From Phascolarctos cinereus (lineage: Eukaryota; Chordata; Mammalia; Diprotodontia; Phascolarctidae), in contig NW_018344004.1 of NCBI RefSeq assembly GCF_002099425.1, positions 6,483,001 to 6,547,000 on the forward strand: DNA of 64,000 bases, in the 5' to 3' direction. Below the pieces are notes generated by a model. That model was not told the origin of the DNA. It did not search any database and was given only the letters and a program-made list of their open reading frames with translations. Below, one piece after another: positions 1 to 11,250 of the stretch; position 1 is the stretch's first letter, and each line of letters opens with the position of its first letter. The position numbers were made by a program, and so were the translations under genes.

Positions 1-380
1 CTCTCTTAATTTTCTTAATTTAAATCTGTTTTGGAAACAGAACCATTGTATTTTTCCCCCCTTTTTAGGATAATAGAAGAGAATAATTCATGCTGCTTAA
101 TGATCAACAGTAGTACACAAATCATTTAAAACACAAGACTCACCCAAGGTACTCATCAAACTAAATATTCTGATTTATTGAACTTTCTCTAATATCTTCT
201 TCAAGCACATTCTATAGGCTGACATTAGGCAGGAGAATATTACTCCCATGCATAAACAGGGGGCAAATCAGCCATGTTTGAAAAGATCCCAGGTTAAAGC
301 CTCTATGATGTTCAGTAGTGGGATTGGATCTGGGAGTGACTGCTGTACTTTCATTCTGTGCAAAATAGGGAGACCTAGTT
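1..380. other. AT-rich sequence, no feature recognised
   Basis: I see no gene or recognisable repeat family here. The stretch is AT-rich and ends where the GA microsatellite begins. Confidence 0.5.

Positions 381-383
<3 letters not shown>

Positions 384-424
<41 letters not shown>
384..424. repeat. (GA)n microsatellite
   Basis: About 20 uninterrupted GA units on the plus strand. A minus-strand open frame across it (212-535) contains a Ser-Leu run that is only this repeat translated. Confidence 0.95.
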
Positions 425-426
<2 letters not shown>

Positions 427-589
427 AAGACACAGAGAGAAAACTTAAAATTTTTTGTCCCAGAGACATCTCAAAATTATCATGTCCACAGCGGAACCTA
501 TTATCTTCTTCCATCCCTAATCCCACCCTTACCAATTTCTTTTGAAGAAATCAGTATCTTTCTATTTTTCTGGGTTTATAACCTTGCCA

Positions 590-1455
590 TTATTCTGGGT
601 TCCTCAGCCTTCTCATCCCACATTTCCAATCATTTGTCAAACTTGCTCTGCCTAACTACACAAATCATCAGTTCATGCTCATGTCATCTTTTACCAAGAT
701 TCTTCTAACAGCTTCCTAGCTCCTAAATGTATTCCTCTATACATATTGCTGGCAAATGTTATTTAAGCACAGATATGACCATGTAACTCACCTACTCAGT
801 CCATCCTGATAGCTTCCTATTTCCTCTAGAATAAAATAAAAACTACTCTACTTAGCTTTTAAAATTATATACAGCCTAGTCCCAACATAGAGGCATCATC
901 AATGAACACAACTACCCTTCTGCCATTCTAGGACCCAATCAATATGGTTCTGTTTTTCACACATAAAAGCTCATCTCCCTTTTCTGAGTTTTCACATGGA
1001 TTATTTCATATGCATGGAATAAACTTTTCCATTACTTCTACTTTCTAGAGTCCCCATAATTTTCAAGACTCAGTTTAAGCACCAACATTTGCATGAATCC
1101 CCCCTTCAACTGATAATGCCCTTCCTACCAGAGTACCATGTTTTTAACTACTTGATCTCATTTTATACATATTCATTTTATATTTGATATGAATAGATAG
1201 ATGATACATAAGTAAATGTATGTCTATTGATAAATATATATGTTCTTCCATAATTTATAAATAAATATATGTATGAATTCAGGTGTCTATACATATTTGT
1301 AGGTATGTACTCAATCTTCATCATTAGAATGTAAACTTCAGAAGAATATTCACAATTATTGTTCCATTCTTTGTACTTGTATCATCAGTACTGAGAACTT
1401 AGAAAAATAGTACTTGAAACATGGTAAACTCTTAATAAATTATTGAGTGGATGAT
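590..1455 (+). mobile_element. L2 LINE 3' end, old
   Basis: The order of motifs matches the L2 3' untranslated region: a 'bring back in clinic' type track reading as ATGACCATGTAACTCACCT, then TTCCTCTAGAATAAAATA, ATATACAGCCTAGTCCCAAC, a 'GCATGAATCCCC' block, and finally a terminus like CAGTACTGAGAACTTAG followed by CTCTTAATAAATTATTGAGTGGATGA, which parallels the L2 end (CTCAATAAATGTTTGTTGAATGAA). It is heavily diverged, as expected of an element that predates the marsupial-placental split. Confidence 0.7.
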
Positions 1456-1737
1456 AATGGATGCAAATATCTTTGCAAATAATTTCCCTCCTTCTATCTC
1501 TGTATATTTTTATCATTATTATATACTTGGATAAACTACTAATTATTGAAAACATTGTTTATGTTAATTCATCTTAAATATTTTGTTTTATTAAATTTGT
1601 ACATCTTTATTCGCTGGTTTCAAGTTTTGAATTTAACTGTAGTTCAGATACAAAGTGGTAAAAATCTTTCCTTTTTTGGCCCAACTTTTGTGATGTTATA
1701 CAGTGCTCAAGCAAGATTCATTTAATTTCCAGTATGG

Positions 1738-2003
1738 AGATTTTATGTGTGTGTATGTATATTTGTGTGTGTGTGTGTGTGTGTGTGTGTACACACAAGC
1801 AGATAGATGATAAATAGATGAAAGTATGTATACACATGTATGTATGTATAAAATCAGTGTGCTAAACTGCCAATATAGAAACTTCTTTAAACAGTATACC
1901 TCAACAACATACACACACAAACACATACCTACATATGCATATATGTGTGTATATATATGTCCTTATTGTGTGTGTATATATATATGAAATATATATATAT
2001 ATG

Positions 2004-2056
<53 letters not shown>
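1738..2056. repeat. (GT)n and (TA)n microsatellite cluster
   Basis: A (GT)n run at about 1760-1790 is followed by TATG-rich sequence and a long (TA)n run near 1975-2055. Two minus-strand open frames here (1696-1926 and 1901-2146) encode only Thr-His and Ile-Tyr runs and are not genes. Confidence 0.9.
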
Positions 2057-2057
<1 letters not shown>

Positions 2058-2059
2058 GT

Positions 2060-3590
2060 ATATGTCCGTATTTGTGTGTGACAATTTAAAATTTTCAATC
2101 TATCAAAATCACAGGCTGAATTTCTGGGGCAACATTTATTTCCCAATGTACAATTTTCTGAATGATACTCAAAATTGAAGATCCAGATGATATTGAAAAA
2201 TTGCAGATGACTGAAGAGTTTCCTTTCTCAAACCAGGTTAATGTCTACAAAAATTGCTTTTTGTTACATGATGGCTTCATTATAGAGAAGCCTTAACATT
2301 ACAAAGTAGAAATCAAAAGTAGAAAACTAGTTGGCTACCAAAGAGTCGGGCATCAAATGAAATAAAACAAATATCTATTGTACCCACATCTATCACAGCA
2401 TTAGTAGAATAAAATAAGCAAAAGCATTCTAGCCATGCAGATCAGTGCATGAGGTGCAAAAAGAATGTGGAAAAGGTGCATGTAGTATGAGAAAATGATT
2501 CATTGTTCTTAATTCCAAGAGTTATCCTCCCTGTGATTTTATATTACATTGGGATTTACCAGGTAATGGAAAAAAGAAAATATTTCTTAGGGAAATGTAA
2601 ACATTAGTGTTTAATTACTTTTTTTCAGAATGAAATCCATTTTTATTCCCATGGCAATGGTGTTTTTGCTTTTTAATTTACATATCGCCTTGAGAGATTT
2701 ATTTTTGAATGTAAATCAGGTTGAGGAATCAGATTATATGTGTCTGGTTTTTTTAAAATATATTTTGAGTTACAAATGCATTAGGAAAAGACCGTATCTA
2801 TGACTTTTCCCAAGTGTGCCACAGAAAAAAATAGATATCATTCCCACTGTAGCCTTTTTACCCCAGTTATACCATTCAAGATATAGCAGCAACCTGATGA
2901 AAGTACAGAAGCTTCATTGCTCATGGTATTTTTACTGCTAATCTCAGTTTCACTATAAATGAAGACATTATGGATCTTGCACAAAATCAAGAATTCTACA
3001 CAGTACAAGATGTCTATAATACCACAATGCCACAAAACTTCCAATAATTACTGCAAATATATAGTTGATCTTGAAATGCAATTGACAAATGACTATACAT
3101 GGCATTATCATAGCAGAGGATAACAGACTTTGAGTATCTTAAAGAGATCAGTAAGTCCCACTTTTTGTGTTTTAGAGGAGAAGACATGGAGCAATACAGT
3201 AAGTATGGACTTTATTAAGTAAATAAATACTAGAAGGACTTTTAATCATTCTCAGACCCAATTAAATTGACTTTGGATATGTTGAGATTATAAGGGATAA
3301 AGTCAAGGTTAGTTTTCAGTCTTGGTGGGACTAGAAAATGAATAGAAAAGGAGAATATATCCTTGGTAATACCTGCTCACTGTGCATAGACTGAAGGAAT
3401 AATCATATTGGTCAAAGAGGAGTCCAATCCTTATAAATTAACTTTGTAAAATAGAATTGGAAAATGCATTATTTATCTATTCTACGTGAGCAATAATACT
3501 AAAAAAAAAACCATGCCCCATTAGTCATTTGAAGCATATGTACTGAATAAAAATCCTTACCCTTCCTATTAAGAGGAAGTTACTTAAAAT
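2060..3590. other. No feature recognised
   Basis: AT-rich sequence without a sustained open frame, splice-bounded exon or repeat family that I can name. Confidence 0.4.
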
Positions 3591-3645
3591 CATTTCTAAA
3601 ATTCCTCTGATCTCTAGCATTTTGTGATTCTACGATTCTACTATG
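3590..3645 (+). mobile_element. MIR/THER CORE-SINE 3' tail fragment
   Basis: CTAGCATTTTGTGATTCTAC resembles the 3' terminus of therian CORE-SINEs (CAGCTCTAACATTCTATGATTCTA). Only the tail is recognisable. Confidence 0.35.
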
Positions 3646-3720
3646 ATATTGGCAGAGGAAACACAGGTTAGCTCTAAAGACTGAAAGGGAGTGGTGTATT
3701 GGGAAAGGTAATAGAATTTT

Positions 3721-3952
3721 GGAGGTAGCTAGGTAGCTCAGTGGCTAGAGCTCTGGACCTGGAGTCAGGAAGATCTGAGTTCAAATCTAGTCCACACTAG
3801 CTGTGTGGTTCTGGCCAAGTCATTTAATCTCTGCCTTAAACATTGGAGAATGAAATGGCAAACCACTCCAGTATCTTTGCCAAGAAAACCCTATGGACAG
3901 CAGTGTCAATGGGGTCATGAAGAGTTGAACAGTGATTGTTGTATTGCAAAGG
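3721..3952 (+). mobile_element. tRNA-derived SINE with RTE-type tail (WSINE1/MAR1-like), with TSD
   Basis: The tRNA-like head (AGCTAGGTAGCTCAGTGGCT, A box; GAGTTCAAATC, B box) is followed by a CORE-like middle and a 3' tail with GGCAAACCACTCCAGTATCT and GGGGTCATGAAGAGT. That tail is shared with RTE/BovB LINEs, which are known to mobilise SINEs carrying it. The insertion is bounded by a 14-bp target-site duplication, GGTAATAGAATTTT at 3707-3720 and GGTAATGGAATTTT at 3953-3966, one mismatch apart. This is a near full-length copy. Confidence 0.93.
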
Positions 3953-4206
3953 GGTAATGGAATTTTCACTCTTGCTGAGATCGCACATGTAGTGTGTTTA
4001 TGTGAGAGAGATAACAATGATCACTTTGGCCCCCTCTACCTGAACAGATATATCATGGTATATGCCAGGTGAATCATGTTTTATCATTCCTTCTAGATTC
4101 TCTAGTACCTTTAAGAGAGTTTGGATTTGTCCAGCCTCTTCATCATTGACTCCAGCCCCAGTAAGGGTATCTCCTGGATTTTGGGGGCACTCAGAATCCC
4201 AGTTGC

Positions 4207-4290
4207 ATTTAATCTCATAACAATCAGATTAACTTTTACAATTGAATGTTTATTTCAAAATTATAGCCAGAGCAAACATATAAATATCCA
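4207..4290 (+). repeat. 84-bp direct repeat, copy 1
   Basis: Starts ATTTAATCTCATAACAATCA and ends TAAATATCCA. It is the same as 6157-6240 except for two positions. On the minus strand it contains a TATA-like TATTTATATG followed about 40 bp later by AATAAA, which would fit part of an LTR, but no LTR ends are visible. The origin is not settled. Confidence 0.9.
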
Positions 4291-5300
4291 CACCAGAGGT
4301 GAGGCATAGCCAGCCCTGTAAGAGCCCAGTCTCTGGGGAAGGGAAGGGAATTAGATTCATAGGTTAGTTCTGGCAGCATATAATGCAAACTTAATAAGTT
4401 TAAAGTACAAAGTCTATGTTGGGCTTGAGTCCCAGATACCTTAACTTCTCAGGGCTTTCTTTCTGTATTAGCTGCAATACCTTGCTTCCAACTCTGCCTC
4501 TAACCCTTGGCTCAAATCTAGAATTCAATGGGGATTCTATCTCGTGGACCTTGAACTGAAAGTGACACATGAAACTGACCGAAACAAAACCCCAAATCCA
4601 TTTCTTGGGGTCAAAATGTAGAAGGGAGGGAAAGTAAGTTAGTCCTTCTCCTCACCCTATTCAGTTCATAGTGTTTGGGCTATGGGTGAATAAGACCAAG
4701 CTCGCAAGAGAATGAAACTGTCTGAACCTGTTAATGTTTAAAGATAGCACTTATTTCTAACCATGCAGCTGATTAAAAGAGGTTGTTCCTTCTCACGTGG
4801 TAGAGGAGAACAGAATTTCTTCTGCCAGAAAATAGTCCCTGAGCTTTCCCTATATGTGTGTCTCCACATTAGGTGAATTATGTATACACAAAGTAAAACA
4901 ATGGTCTAGAGGCAATGCTGGGGAATATGAGACTGAACCTTTGCAATCATGCTATTTTGGAGCACTATAGTTCAAGTAGAGAAGAAAAAAAAGCAGGAAG
5001 CAGTTAGGGCTTTAGGTGCAATGACTCACTATGTCTTCAGGAGTCTTAGATCCTCATGTTTCAGCCCTTTCTTTCTTGTGTCAGGTTATTTTATTGGTTT
5101 CATCAACACTTAAGAAAGTCAGTGAGGTGAATGAGTAGTGTATGCATTTTTACTCAGTATGTTCTTTGTATATGTGGGATGAATTAATATAGAGGCAGAG
5201 TCATGAACAATTAACATCAAAGAGGAAATGTGATCTTTCTTTGCTATCATATTCAATAAAAATAGGCTTATTCTAATAAAAAGAAGAAAAACTAAAATTT
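4291..5300. other. No feature recognised between the first 84-bp repeat and MIR
   Basis: No sustained open frame. It might be the interior or the U3 side of a decayed LTR element on the minus strand if the 84-bp repeats are LTR pieces, but I see no polymerase, capsid or envelope motif. Confidence 0.3.
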
Positions 5301-5304
5301 GCAT

Positions 5305-5520
5305 AGTACTTGCTATGTACCACACTCCATATTAAGCCCTTTACAATATTTGTCTTATTTGACACTCACAACAACAACTTTGGAAGGTAGATGTTAATAT
5401 TATCCTTATTTTATAGATAAGGAAACTCAGTCAGATAGAAGTTAAGTGACTATCCAAAGATCACACAACTAGTAAGTGTGTGAGGCTGATTCATTGGGGT
5501 TATCCCCAACATTCTGCTAT
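5305..5520 (+). mobile_element. MIR SINE
   Basis: The motif series TGCTATGTACCACAC, AGCCCTTTACAATATTTG, CTCACAACAACAACTTTGG, TTATTTTATAGATAAGGAAA, AAGTTAAGTGACTATCC and CACACAACTAGTAAGTG is the standard MIR order. Diverged, ancient copy. Confidence 0.85.
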
Positions 5521-5544
5521 ATTTAACAACAGTAGCTAACACAC

Positions 5545-5625
5545 ATATACAACACTTCAAAGTTTGCAAAACACCATATATACATATGTGTATATATTAT
5601 CTTTTTATATCTAATGATAACAATA
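5545..5625 (+). mobile_element. MIR fragment (5' part)
   Basis: ACACTTCAAAGTTTGCAAAA followed by a TATATATTATCT block resembles the MIR stretch 'gcgctttaaggtttgcaaag ... tatctcatttgatcc'. The rest is lost. Confidence 0.45.
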
Positions 5626-6156
5626 TTGACAGAATTTATGATAAGTAATGATAGAGAAATTAACAAAATGTAGAAAATACAGAGGCAAAATAAAGTTGAT
5701 AATACAGGTAAAATATGATATAGAGGTGTACCTTATTTCATCTACAATATTTGAGTGTGTAAAGTTGTGCTGTTGGAAACTGAAGTTAGCATATGATGCA
5801 CATATGTAGATTCATGCAAACTTAATCTTAACAAAGAAGGTCAGATGTTTTTATCATATTCTCCAAGAGTTTATTCAGAATTCTGGATGGTGATTTTGTT
5901 GTCCAGGTGAAGACAAATTCCATAAGGGTAAACATATTCTTGTCTATTATATTGTAAGCTAAAATGAAATCAAACAATTAATTCACATGTTCACTCTTAA
6001 CTGGATACTTAGGTTTGTTATAGACACAGTCCTAGATATGTTCTTCCTGGCAGCTGAATATTGTTAGAACACACTTTTTCTAGAATCTTGATCCTATCTG
6101 TTGTGCTACTCTTATTCTGCACTTTTTTGATGGAGTGCTGGATTTGGTGTTGAGTA

Positions 6157-6240
6157 ATTTAATCTCATAACAATCAGATTAACTTTTACAATTGAATATT
6201 TATTTCAAAGTTATAGCCAGAGCAAACATATAAATATCCA
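6157..6240 (+). repeat. 84-bp direct repeat, copy 2
   Basis: Second copy of 4207-4290, 1,950 bp downstream in the same orientation and 82 of 84 bases alike by eye. The sequences on either side of the two copies do not resemble each other, so this is not a larger segmental duplication. Confidence 0.9.
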
Positions 6241-6299
6241 TGAGAGTAAATTAACTTACTCCTCAGAATTAAAAGTCATGTGGGAACACTAATTAACAT

Positions 6300-6430
6300 A
6301 CTAGAACCTTAATTTACTCATCTATAAATTGAGTATAAATAGAATAGCACTACCTCCTTGAAGGGTTATTTTGAAACAAATTTAAAAAATCATTTTGAAA
6401 GGTTTACATTGTTACATAAATATGAATTGT
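6300..6430 (+). mobile_element. MIR/THER fragment (3' half)
   Basis: TTTACTCATCTATAAATTGA, a 'CACTACCTCC..AGGGTTATTTTGA' block and a terminal TATAAAT..GAATTGTTAT correspond to the region downstream of the CORE domain in MIR-like SINEs. Diverged. Confidence 0.5.
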
Positions 6431-6959
6431 TATAATCACAAACAAAGGTATATGACAAATAGCTATTCAACAATTGCCTGTATTTGTGAGTTTTTCATAA
6501 TAAAGATCTTTCTCACTGAAACTGATTTCAGAAGTATTTTAGCCTCTAGATTACTATTTTTCCCATTTCTTCGCTAATAATTAATGACAAGTAAAGTAAA
6601 AAAAAACTTAATCTTACCAGGAAATTATAAGCACATATATGCACATATATCTATGTATGTATACACATGTGTATTTCTAGTGTTGTATTTCAAAATATTT
6701 CCATTTGCTATTTTTAAACCTTTACACATTTTAAGTCAATGTTAATATGTTGTCACTGAGTTAAAAGCTTATTTGTTTTATTTCTCTGCTCCCCTTTAAA
6801 ATAAGTTCATTTTGAAGGGTAAAAACTTGTGTATGAACATATGTCTGAGATATTACAAAGGGAAAAAAAACATGATTGCTAAAGTTGTCAGAGAAATGCA
6901 CAGGATACATAAAAATGGCACAAAGTTCTAGAATGTGGAATTAATGCTGACAATATACT

Positions 6960-7710
6960 GTGCAGTGTGCTGGAAGAACCTTTATAGTAGTCATCTGTAT
7001 TCTGCAGGTTCTCCTGGGATTGTGTTTTTCTTGCCCATGGAATTTTGTTAACACATTAGATGTCAACTTGCAAGAAATTTATGGAGTGGAACAGAAGGGT
7101 GTTTCCTTCTTGAAGTTTTATATACCCAAGTCTTCTGTTCATGATTTGGCAATTGAGATTGTCTTTGGATCAAATATCAGGATGTTTGCCAGAAGACATT
7201 TTGAGGAGGAAATGAAGAAGGGAAAGAAAATACTGAAATTTGCTATGGGTATTGAATCCTCCAACTCCTGTAAATGCTGAATATGTTTGGAAGATGGAGC
7301 TAAAGTATTCATCTACCGTCTTTAAGATTTTGGTAAAAGTGCATCATGTAGTTTTACTTAGGTACTGGATTCTAACAAGGTCAAGGACTTTCTTTATCTC
7401 AAGGATACTATTTCCAGGTCCAAATCAATGTACGAGGACATTTCACGACATTTGAAGAGCCTAAAAAATGTATATCTAATTATAATAAAGATAGACATGT
7501 CTTGAAAATTCCTATGGATTTGCCCAACATTTCACTACCAATATAGGGACAAAAGTTCAATCAACAAAGATACTATGCATTCCTTCACGGAATTTGAGTT
7601 TCCTTCTAAGGGAAATACAACCTTGAGAACTTACATCAGCAAATAGATTAAAGAAATTAACAACCATGACTATTTTATGTCTACGAAGTAATGAGACAGA
7701 TGTTAATGTT
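6960..7710 (+). pseudogene. Unidentified coding-like remnant (possible LINE or processed-gene fossil)
   Basis: A 106-residue open frame (6960-7280) begins with a hydrophobic run (FIVVICILQVLLGLCFS) and continues with charged sequence ending EEEMKKGKKILKFA. Another frame overlaps at 7240-7455, and two further frames downstream read VKDFLYLKDTISRS..YEDISRHL (about 7375-7490) and SFTEFEFPSKGNTT (about 7575-7640). Such frame-to-frame continuation suggests a decayed coding sequence, not an active gene. The VKDFLYLKDTIS..EDI segment loosely resembles the 'VKDFIYLGS.I..DG...EI' region of RTE LINEs; the remainder I do not recognise. No signal for a functional start or splice structure was found. Confidence 0.3.
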
Positions 7711-7764
7711 TGATTTAGGGAAATTATAATCAGTTGTGATGCTTAATATTAATGATAATTATTA

Positions 7765-7985
7765 TAACTAACATTTATATAAAATTCATAAGGCTTGCAA
7801 CGTGCTTTTCAGATGTTCTCTTTTTTGATTTTTACAACAACTTTGTGAGGCAAGTGTTATTATTATCTCCATTTACAGATTAGAAATAAGAAGACTGTGT
7901 CACATAGTTAATAAATTTCTGAGGCATGATTTGAACTCTGACTGTCCTGATTACAAGTATATGACACCATCCATTCTGCCATAAA
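7765..7985 (+). mobile_element. MIR SINE
   Basis: The order ACATTTATATAAAATTC, GCAACGTGCTTTTCAGATG, TTTTTACAACAACTTTGTGA, ATTATCTCCATTTACAGATT, GTCACATAGTTAATAAATTT and TTTGAACTCTGAC matches MIR. Ancient copy. Confidence 0.8.
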
Positions 7986-8139
7986 CATATCTTCTTAAAT
8001 ATTAATCAGTAAATGTTCATCTATTTGGCTATTTTTGGATACTTATTTCCCCACTAGGAAGAAGGTAATTTTGAGCTGACTGGACACATTAACACTCTGG
8101 GCCATATGATGTCGTGTGATGTCAAGTGTTATTCACTAA

Positions 8140-8600
8140 TCTGATTTATATGTCAAAAAATCAATAAATACATGATCTCACAGATGTGAATACTCCCTTC
8201 ATTGGTGCCATCTCAAATAATGTGCCTTTTTTATGTGGTATGATTCTTGTTCATCTTCTTTTATAAGATTGTCGAGAAAGGATTCATTCAATGTGCTAGA
8301 GGACTTCCTCTAGGTCTTTTTTTTTTGTATTTTATTTATACGAGCACTTGAGAAATCTGTCCACCAGTCTTTTTATATGATTAAACCATTTCCATTTCTT
8401 ATTCTATATTTCCTTCTGTACTACTTCGTATATCATCACTAGAAAGATGTTTCAGACCATGTACACTCATTATCTTTACATTAGAAGGCCCAGATTGAGT
8501 TGTTGCCAAATTGCACCAAATTTCACATTGCTTACAGAAATCTGTAAGAATTCTGCCCCACAGGCACAGAAATCTTTTCCCCATTTTCAATAACAGAAAA
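8140..8600 (-). mobile_element. RTE/BovB-like LINE C-terminal fossil
   Basis: Read on the minus strand, the frames give LSSDDIRSSTEGNIE, then a Trp-poor block ending HIKRLVDRFLKC, then PRGSPLA..MNPFSTIL and a Glu-rich tail. The order resembles the C-terminal end of RTE LINEs (an 'EIRRRTG' segment, a 'RKWRWLGHV.R' segment, then 'RPRGRPP.RW.D'). Several stops and frame changes are present. Identification is by motif order only. The SINE tail at 3721-3952 would have depended on a LINE of this clade. Confidence 0.4.
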
Positions 8601-8867
8601 CATTTATAATATTCCTGCTAGTGCCCCTTCTTCTCTTTCCCCTTCTGGATGGGAAATGATTCCCTATCTCTGTCCCCTACCAGATGGAGGCCAGTATACT
8701 TTATCTACTTTGACAGTTTGACCCATATACCCTTTCCAAATGTGTTGGGCTGTTCCTCTGAGGCAGAAATTAGACACACTCTAAGGACTCACAGGACCTG
8801 TTGTTTACCCTGGAAGTGAATGGCTGGGATCCTGGGTCTTTTTCATCCTATTTACCTTTGAAGTCTT

Positions 8868-9025
8868 CTACTTGCAGTATCTTTCCCAATTAGGATGTGA
8901 GCTCTATAAAAGCAGGGCCTCCCTTCTTTTTTTCTATTTGCATCCCTATTGCTTAGCACAATGCTTAGCACATAATAACATCCTAAAATATTTTTGTTAT
9001 TGTTTTGTTATTCATTCATTCATTT
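8868..9025 (+). mobile_element. L2 LINE 3' terminus
   Basis: GGATGTGAGCTCTATAAAAG, AGGGCCTCCC, TTTGCATCCCTATTGCTTAG, CACAATGCTTAGCACATAAT and a tail of ATTCATTCATT give the diagnostic L2 3' end. Confidence 0.85.
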
Positions 9026-10570
9026 CCCTTCAGGTCACACAATTTGGTAGGTTATATATTGTGGTGATCCAAGTTCTATAACCATAAAGCATCACCAGTG
9101 AAACACTTGTATTAAAAAGATGGATATTTGCACTAAGGAATAGCTTGGTGTCACTGAATGGACTGTACAACTTCCAAATGCAATCCAGGCTGATTTCTTC
9201 TATCATTTTTTCATTCATTCTCCATGCTCAGTGCTTGTTTTAGGTGTATACACATATATAAGACACATAAATATGTAAATAACTACAACTACATATATAC
9301 ACACACACATAATAGCAGAATATATACATATACATTACTGGTAATGCAACTACATTTTATATTTTGGGTAAAAAGCTTTCCAGTATATTTTTGAAATTTT
9401 CTATATGAGTTGTTAGGTTACTCTGCTGGATAACCATGGATGTCATCAAGGAGGCCCTTTATGTTCTGGATAATGAAAAATAAATAAAATATCATTTACA
9501 AATAAGAAAACCTTGCCATCTAAAAAGGAATTCTTCCTTTTGGAACTGGAACGAATCCTTCCTCATTACAGCAGTGATCACCAATGGTGATATCTAGTTT
9601 CCTACATAGTTTGATGTTAACATTCAGATGATCTTTGAATAGTCATCTCTGTAGTTACACTTATCAAGAAATCTTGTATGATCTTTTGATATGCAAAAAT
9701 AATTCTTTTGGAGAGAGATCTATGTTTTGCTCTACTAAGTCAAATTCTCTAAGCAGTGAAAAAAAATAAATTCAACAGGATATTGCATTCTCTGAACCTT
9801 TCAGTAAAATATATGGTTGCATATATATGGGCTATCATAGAAAATAGTTTGTGAGAGTATGGCTGTTTTCTTGCTATATTTTGATCTAGGTTTTATTTCA
9901 AAATTATTACTGAAGATGTTATAGAGAAAATCTACAAAGAATTCAAAAAGATGGTCCAAATCAAATGAAAATATTCTTTAATAATCATGTTATTACATAT
10001 GAATGAACCAAGCCTTTTCTTTGGGATGATAGCATTTCAACCTTAACGGTGCAGTAGATGATTCTCATAAAGATTTTATATAAAGATATATAAGTAGGTA
10101 TATACACCAGTAGTATTTAATGTTTTTTCAGTCTCCATTTTGGGATACTTACATAATCTGTTTTGACGATGTTTTTTTTGGCCCTCTAAAAATATTTTGT
10201 AAAATGATACTTCAATGATTTCAAGATTTTGCTGCTTCCAGCACAGATTTATGCTCCAGTCTGTCTTTTCAACTGCACATTTCTTCCAGAAGCTTATCAG
10301 GGTCCAGAGATATTGGGTCCAGAGGAGGTGGATCTTCTGTAGCTGATCATGAAATAAATTAGAGACACATTACCATTTCTTCCCTAATTTTTGGTCTGTT
10401 TTTCTTTTTTTTTCCTTCCCACTTCATTTATTAAGAAGATCATATGGCTCAGTTGTATCATTACATAGGATCACTTTTGCTCCTACTTCTTTTCCATTTA
10501 AAAAAATCAGACAATATTTGTTGTCTTCTGCAATTCTCTTGCTTAATGTTAAAAAACACATTCATATTAT
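9026..10570. other. No confident feature; possibly old LINE remnant
   Basis: AT-rich stretch with a small CA/TA cluster near 9245-9335. Parts (9110-9235) have the look of an old interspersed repeat but I cannot name a family. No sustained open frame. Confidence 0.25.
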
Positions 10571-10571
10571 A

Positions 10572-10660
10572 CACACACACATACACACATACATACATAT
10601 ATACACACATTACACACATCTATGCTATATATAACATATACAAAATATACACATATATAT
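10572..10660. repeat. CA/TA microsatellite
   Basis: Mixed CACA and TATA repeats. The plus-strand frame 10444-10728 crosses it and encodes Tyr-Thr-His repeats only. Confidence 0.8.
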
Positions 10661-10904
10661 TTGTCTGCCATCTCTTTCTACTTGCCAAGACATTGTTTAA
10701 AGGGTATGATCACTTCTGGGCTCCTTAGGGCTGTTTTCATTGTCATGTCTATTGCATATTGGCTATTTTTTTGAGCAATGATCATAATCAAGGTCAATAT
10801 ATTTGGGTAACGTGATGGGGTTGAAGACAATATGATTTTTATATAGCTCTGAAGTGTAAGGAACAATACGATTGTTTGGAAGTTAGGAATGGGAGCTTGC
10901 AACA

Positions 10905-11250
10905 ATCCCCTTATTTTTTTCCTGTGACTAAGATGTGTTTATTATTTCATTCAGTCTGTAAGACAGTGGCACAGACTTCTTTGGATAATAAATCAGACAT
11001 CCTTGAAGCAGAGCTTGGTTATGTAAAGATGTTAGGCCAGACTCCCTTATAACAAGCCGCATCTCCCAAAGTTAGCAGAATTCCTTAAGGTGAGAATAAA
11101 ACAGCAGTTAGCAGGAGAGCTGGATTTCTGAGCTTAACTCACTACAGGTCAGCTGAATTTTGAACTAACCAGAGACAAAGAACCATGACTTAAGCAGTTA
11201 CAGAACAAAATCATTAATTATAATAGAATCAATAAGAAAATGACACAGGA
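10905..11250 (-). other. Possible LTR or retroposed transcript end
   Basis: On the minus strand there is a TATA-like CTTGTTATAAGGGAGTC (about 11045-11062), and about 120 bp downstream of it AATAATAAACACATC followed by CACAGGAAAAAAATAA. That promoter, AATAAA, A-rich arrangement fits an LTR (U3-R) or a polyadenylated retrocopy, but I see neither a mate nor a TSD. Broken or solo; family unknown. Confidence 0.25.
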
